A stretch of 9,390 nucleotides of DNA. It comes from CAZSPL01 sp964608735 (GTDB lineage: Bacteria; JAJVIF01; JAPKYR01; CAZSPL01). The position numbers and the translations under genes are program-made. The notes beneath the pieces are model-generated. The model searched no databases. It saw only the letters and a program-made list of their open reading frames with translations, and had not been told where the DNA came from. Positions within the stretch are counted from its first letter, which is position 1, and each line of letters begins with the position of its first letter. The stretch covers positions 1-9,390 of the forward strand of contig CAZSPL010000161.1 of the NCBI GenBank assembly GCA_964608735.1, in the 5' to 3' direction. Below are positions 7,585 to 9,390 of this stretch, in pieces.

Positions 7585-7612
7585 GACATATACCGACAAG
7601 TTGCCCGTTTCA

Positions 7613-7641
7613 TTGACTACGCCGTCCAATCACTATATATT
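7613..7641 (+). promoter_or_regulatory. Putative sigma70-type promoter of mtnP
   Basis: TTGACT (7613-7618), a 17-nt spacer and TATATT (7636-7641) each match consensus at 5 of 6 positions. The predicted start near 7648 gives a leader of about 35 nt that contains the SD of mtnP. This is one of the two clearest promoters in the window. Confidence 0.75.
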
Positions 7642-7668
7642 ACCCCCGGAGCTGCAAATGAAATCCAC

Positions 7669-7673
7669 GGAGG
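7669..7673 (+). promoter_or_regulatory. Shine-Dalgarno site of mtnP
   Basis: GGAGG lies 9 nt before the ATG at 7683 and supports this start over the next in-frame ATG (7740). Confidence 0.8.
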
Positions 7674-7682
7674 TTTTCGACG

Positions 7683-8486
7683 ATGACAAGACCTGTTGCT
7701 GATATCGGCGTGTTCGGAGGTTCGGGGTTCTATTCACTCATGGATGAATGCGAGGAACACAAGGTAGAAACGCCATTCGGCGCGCCGTCGTCGCCAGTCA
7801 CCATCGGCGGTATAGCCGGACGCAAGGTGGCGTTCCTTCCGAGGCACGGCACGAGCCACGACCTTCCGCCGCATATGATCAATTACCGGGCGAACCTCTG
7901 GGCGATGAAGGAACTCGGCGTGAAGCGAATCATCGGGCCCTGCGCCACGGGAAGCCTTCAGCCCGATGTTCGCATCGGCGACTTCGTGGTCTGCGACCAG
8001 TTCGTGGATCGCACTTCCGGGCGGAAAGATACGTTCTACGACGGGCCGATAACGACCCACATCTCGTGCGCCGATCCGTACTGCCCCCAGCTTCGGGAGA
8101 TTGCCGTAAGCGAGGGCAAGAGGCTGACTATGCCGGTTCACGACGGTGGCACCGTTGTGGTGATACAGGGCCCGAGGTTCAGCACAAAGTCCGAGAGCAA
8201 ATGGTTCTCCGCGCAGGGATGGGAAGTCATCAACATGACCCAGTATCCCGAAGCCCTCCTCGCGCGGGAGCTTGAAATGTGCTATGTGAACATCAGCCTG
8301 ATAACCGACTACGATGTCGGCCTCGAAGGCAGCCCCGATATCAAGCCGGTCAGGCACGAGGACGTCATCAAGGCATTCACCGAGAATAACGAAAAGCTTA
8401 AAAAGCTGATTTTCAAGATTATCGGGGCGATTCCCGACAATTTCAGCTGCGATTGCACGCACGCCCTCGACGGCGCGAGATTCTGA
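7683..8486 (+). CDS. mtnP: S-methyl-5'-thioadenosine phosphorylase (MTA phosphorylase)
   Basis: This cytoplasmic enzyme splits 5'-methylthioadenosine with phosphate into adenine and 5-methylthioribose-1-phosphate. It clears the by-product of polyamine synthesis and other SAM uses and feeds methionine salvage. The 267 aa match the usual family length. Visible family motifs are FGGSGFY (11-17), PRHGTSH (53-59) with the phosphate-site region, NYRAN (67-71), ATGSL (88-92), GPRFSTKSES (163-172), INMTQYPEALLARE (183-196) and TDYD (208-211). The Asp residues of TDYD are those that favour 6-aminopurines in this family, so MTA is the likely substrate rather than inosine or guanosine; a methylthioinosine phosphorylase cannot be fully excluded. 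A Cys-containing tail (CDC near 256-258) is typical. The gene has its own promoter and no other salvage gene (mtnA, B, C, D or K) is nearby. The secreted PsbP-like gene starts 18 nt downstream, probably in the same transcript. Confidence 0.95.
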   Translation: MTRPVADIGVFGGSGFYSLMDECEEHKVETPFGAPSSPVTIGGIAGRKVAFLPRHGTSHDLPPHMINYRANLWAMKELGVKRIIGPCATGSLQPDVRIGDFVVCDQFVDRTSGRKDTFYDGPITTHISCADPYCPQLREIAVSEGKRLTMPVHDGGTVVVIQGPRFSTKSESKWFSAQGWEVINMTQYPEALLARELEMCYVNISLITDYDVGLEGSPDIKPVRHEDVIKAFTENNEKLKKLIFKIIGAIPDNFSCDCTHALDGARF

Positions 8487-8495
8487 TAACGGAGC

Positions 8496-8499
8496 GAGG
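8496..8499 (+). promoter_or_regulatory. Shine-Dalgarno site of the PsbP-like gene
   Basis: GAGG lies 5 nt before the ATG at 8505, within the 18-nt gap after the mtnP stop; a GGAG at 8491-8494 is a second candidate. The gap is too short for a separate promoter, which supports co-transcription with mtnP. Confidence 0.65.
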
Positions 8500-8504
8500 T
8501 TCGA

Positions 8505-9068
8505 ATGAAGAGAAGCATCATTGTAATGGCGGCATTGACGCTGCTCGTGATGTGCATCGCGGGTCATCAATCCTACGCGCAACCCGCGGGATATGAGTCA
8601 TGGAGAGATAGCGAACTCGGGATTACCGTCACCTACCCGGGAAGTTGGACCATCGACCAGCGTCCCGAAACCCTCAACGTGCCATGTGTTCTCGAAGCCC
8701 CGGTTGCCGAAACAGCTGAAACTACTGACCATTTTGGCTCATTTGTGATGCCCGTACGCATCGGCGAGGGATATTTCGACGATATATCCTCGCTGAAGGA
8801 TGTCTGGCTCGACACCGTCGCCGACGACTGGCTGGATTTGAAAGTGAATAGCAGCAGGACGATCCAGACGGAGCAGGGCTACCCGGCATACGAGGTCGAT
8901 TACAGCGTCACCGACCGCGACGACAACCGCATCAGGTGGCTCGTATGGCTTGTGCTAACGCCCCAGCGCAAAGTCGCCTGGGTGGCGGCATACTGCTCGA
9001 AAGACAGCTTCGAGGGGAATTACCAGGATGCATACGGGATTTTGCTTTCGATGGAATTCGACGATTGA
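8505..9068 (+). CDS. Secreted PsbP/DUF1795-like protein
   Basis: The product has 187 aa. A signal peptide covers about residues 1-25 (KR start, hydrophobic core AALTLLVMCIAG, cleavage likely after SYA). The mature part begins with the pattern seen in PsbP-like and DUF1795-type proteins: an aromatic residue, D-x-x-L-G-I-T-V-x-Y-P-G-S-W-x-I, followed by alternating beta strands (SFVMPVRIG, YPAYEVDYSV, RWLVWLVLT), a helix, and a final strand-helix with CSKDSFEGNY. The lack of a lipobox Cys argues for a periplasmic or secreted form. Bacterial members outside photosynthesis have no agreed function, so none is given. It is probably co-transcribed with mtnP, although the two products act in different compartments. 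Family placement rests on pattern recognition and is moderate. Confidence 0.75.
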   Translation: MKRSIIVMAALTLLVMCIAGHQSYAQPAGYESWRDSELGITVTYPGSWTIDQRPETLNVPCVLEAPVAETAETTDHFGSFVMPVRIGEGYFDDISSLKDVWLDTVADDWLDLKVNSSRTIQTEQGYPAYEVDYSVTDRDDNRIRWLVWLVLTPQRKVAWVAAYCSKDSFEGNYQDAYGILLSMEFDD

Positions 9069-9174
9069 GCCTGTTTGGGTTTTTTTCAGACACACGATGT
9101 GATTGCTGGACCGTTCTCATCTCCAACTTTTTGTATGGCGCTCTTCATTAAATTTTTTTTCTTGCCCAGCGCTC

Positions 9175-9203
9175 TTGACAGCCTTTCGTCTTCATGGTAT
9201 TAA
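9175..9203 (+). promoter_or_regulatory. Putative sigma70-type promoter of the lipoprotein gene
   Basis: A perfect -35 TTGACA (9175-9180) is followed by a 17-nt spacer and TATTAA (9198-9203, 4 of 6 matches). Transcription would begin near 9210 and give a leader of about 57 nt before the ATG at 9267. No convincing terminator separates it from the upstream gene; the T7 (9080-9086) and T8 (9153-9160) runs have no good stem. Confidence 0.65.
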
Positions 9204-9205
9204 AC

Positions 9206-9252
9206 AGCCATAGGGATTCATAAAGGGGGGCAGTTCCCTAAATAAAATGGCT
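9206..9252 (+). promoter_or_regulatory. Two-part inverted repeat in the lipoprotein leader
   Basis: AGCCA (9206-9210) plus the adjoining TAGGGA (9211-9216) can pair with TCCCTA (9235-9240) and TGGCT (9248-9252), leaving a one-sided bulge (aataaaa) and an 18-nt loop that contains G6 (9225-9230). The 3' arm ends 1 nt before the AGGAGG SD. The pairing is visible; a role in translation control is inferred. It does not match any riboswitch class I can recall. Confidence 0.4.
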
Positions 9253-9253
9253 T

Positions 9254-9259
9254 AGGAGG
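9254..9259 (+). promoter_or_regulatory. Shine-Dalgarno site of the lipoprotein gene
   Basis: AGGAGG with a 7-nt spacer to the ATG at 9267, close to ideal. It overlaps the end of a two-codon frame ATG-GCT-TAG (9247-9255). Confidence 0.85.
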
Positions 9260-9266
9260 CCAATAG

Positions 9267-9390
9267 ATGAAACACGGAAAGGCGGGAACGATTTGCGTCG
9301 GTGTCTTTGCGTGCGTGCTGGTTGTTTTCGCGGGATCGTGCAGTCATTCAAATCCGGTGGGTCCGGACAGCCAAATCCCCCCCCCCCCGG
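9267..9390 (+). CDS. Putative lipoprotein, N-terminal part only (3'-truncated by window end)
   Basis: Only 41 codons are visible. The N-terminus is MKHGKAG, then a hydrophobic core (VGVFACVLVVFAG) and a lipobox FAGSC with Cys25 as the likely lipidated residue. The mature part starts SHSNPVGPDSQI and continues into a Pro run coded by 12 C. This is the usual layout of a bacterial lipoprotein: signal peptide II, then a flexible linker. The residue after Cys is Ser, not Asp, so outer-membrane sorting would be expected if the Lol rule applies. It has a near-ideal SD and its own promoter. The downstream domain is outside the window, so the function cannot be stated. Confidence 0.8.
   Translation, partial: MKHGKAGTICVGVFACVLVVFAGSCSHSNPVGPDSQIPPPP
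9377..9388 (+). repeat. C12 homopolymer in the lipoprotein coding region
   Basis: Twelve consecutive C encode four Pro codons at residues 38-41. It is the longest homopolymer in the window and lies 2 nt from the window edge. It is either a true slippage-prone tract in the linker or a sequencing or assembly artefact at a contig end. Confidence 0.9.

Noticed and set aside
7515..7613. N-terminal extension of the minus-strand secreted protein to 7613
   Set aside because: The extra 33 residues lack an SD and precede an excellent SD plus signal peptide at 7514; they also overlap the predicted promoter.
7734..8582. Long open frame on the minus strand across mtnP
   Set aside because: It is antisense to a clear mtnP reading frame, has no SD or recognisable motif, and is explained by GC-rich codon bias.
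9071..9086. Terminator after the PsbP-like gene
   Set aside because: A T7 run is present, but the only possible stem is two to three base pairs, so I do not call it.

Overview
The window reads as a chromosomal segment from an uncultured, GC-rich, probably Gram-negative (two-membrane) bacterium. The reasons are four exported products (three with visible signal peptides), a lipoprotein with a lipobox, strong Shine-Dalgarno (SD) sites, sigma70-like promoters and a secreted protease with many BACON-like domains. That mix is common in environmental candidate phyla, but the sequence alone does not fix the phylum. I see no phage, IS, CRISPR, tRNA or rRNA.

Layout. (1) 1-3057 (+): the 3' part of a large secreted subtilisin-family (S8) protease. 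It enters just before the catalytic-Ser motif and continues into five tandem BACON-like beta-sandwich domains and two Ig/FN3-like modules; a strong intrinsic terminator follows. (2) 3058-3392: a non-coding stretch with an AT-rich repeat cluster and overlapping hairpins that could form an attenuator-like leader. (3) 3393-6210 (+): a two-gene cell-wall operon with an 8-bp overlap, encoding a membrane-anchored protein with two GerMN domains and an exported AMIN/Amidase_3 N-acetylmuramoyl-L-alanine amidase. (4) 6255-7514 (-): a convergent gene for a secreted protein of unknown function built from an internally duplicated domain. Its terminator uses the oligo-A that begins in the amidase stop codon as its U-tract. 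(5) 7515-7682: a divergent promoter region. (6) 7683-9068 (+): mtnP (S-methyl-5'-thioadenosine phosphorylase), followed 18 nt later by a secreted PsbP/DUF1795-like protein. (7) 9069-9266: a promoter and a structured leader for (8) 9267-9390 (+), the start of a lipoprotein gene that runs into a C12 homopolymer at the window edge.

How the genes work together. Most of the window serves the cell envelope or the exterior: protein degradation, peptidoglycan cleavage, and secreted proteins of unknown role. mtnP is the only cytoplasmic metabolic gene; it recovers adenine and methylthioribose-1-phosphate from the polyamine and SAM by-product MTA. I find no clear novel defence or mobile system. The least explained items are the duplicated-domain secreted protein, the mtnP/PsbP-like pairing, the leader structures, and the poly-C tract in the lipoprotein gene.
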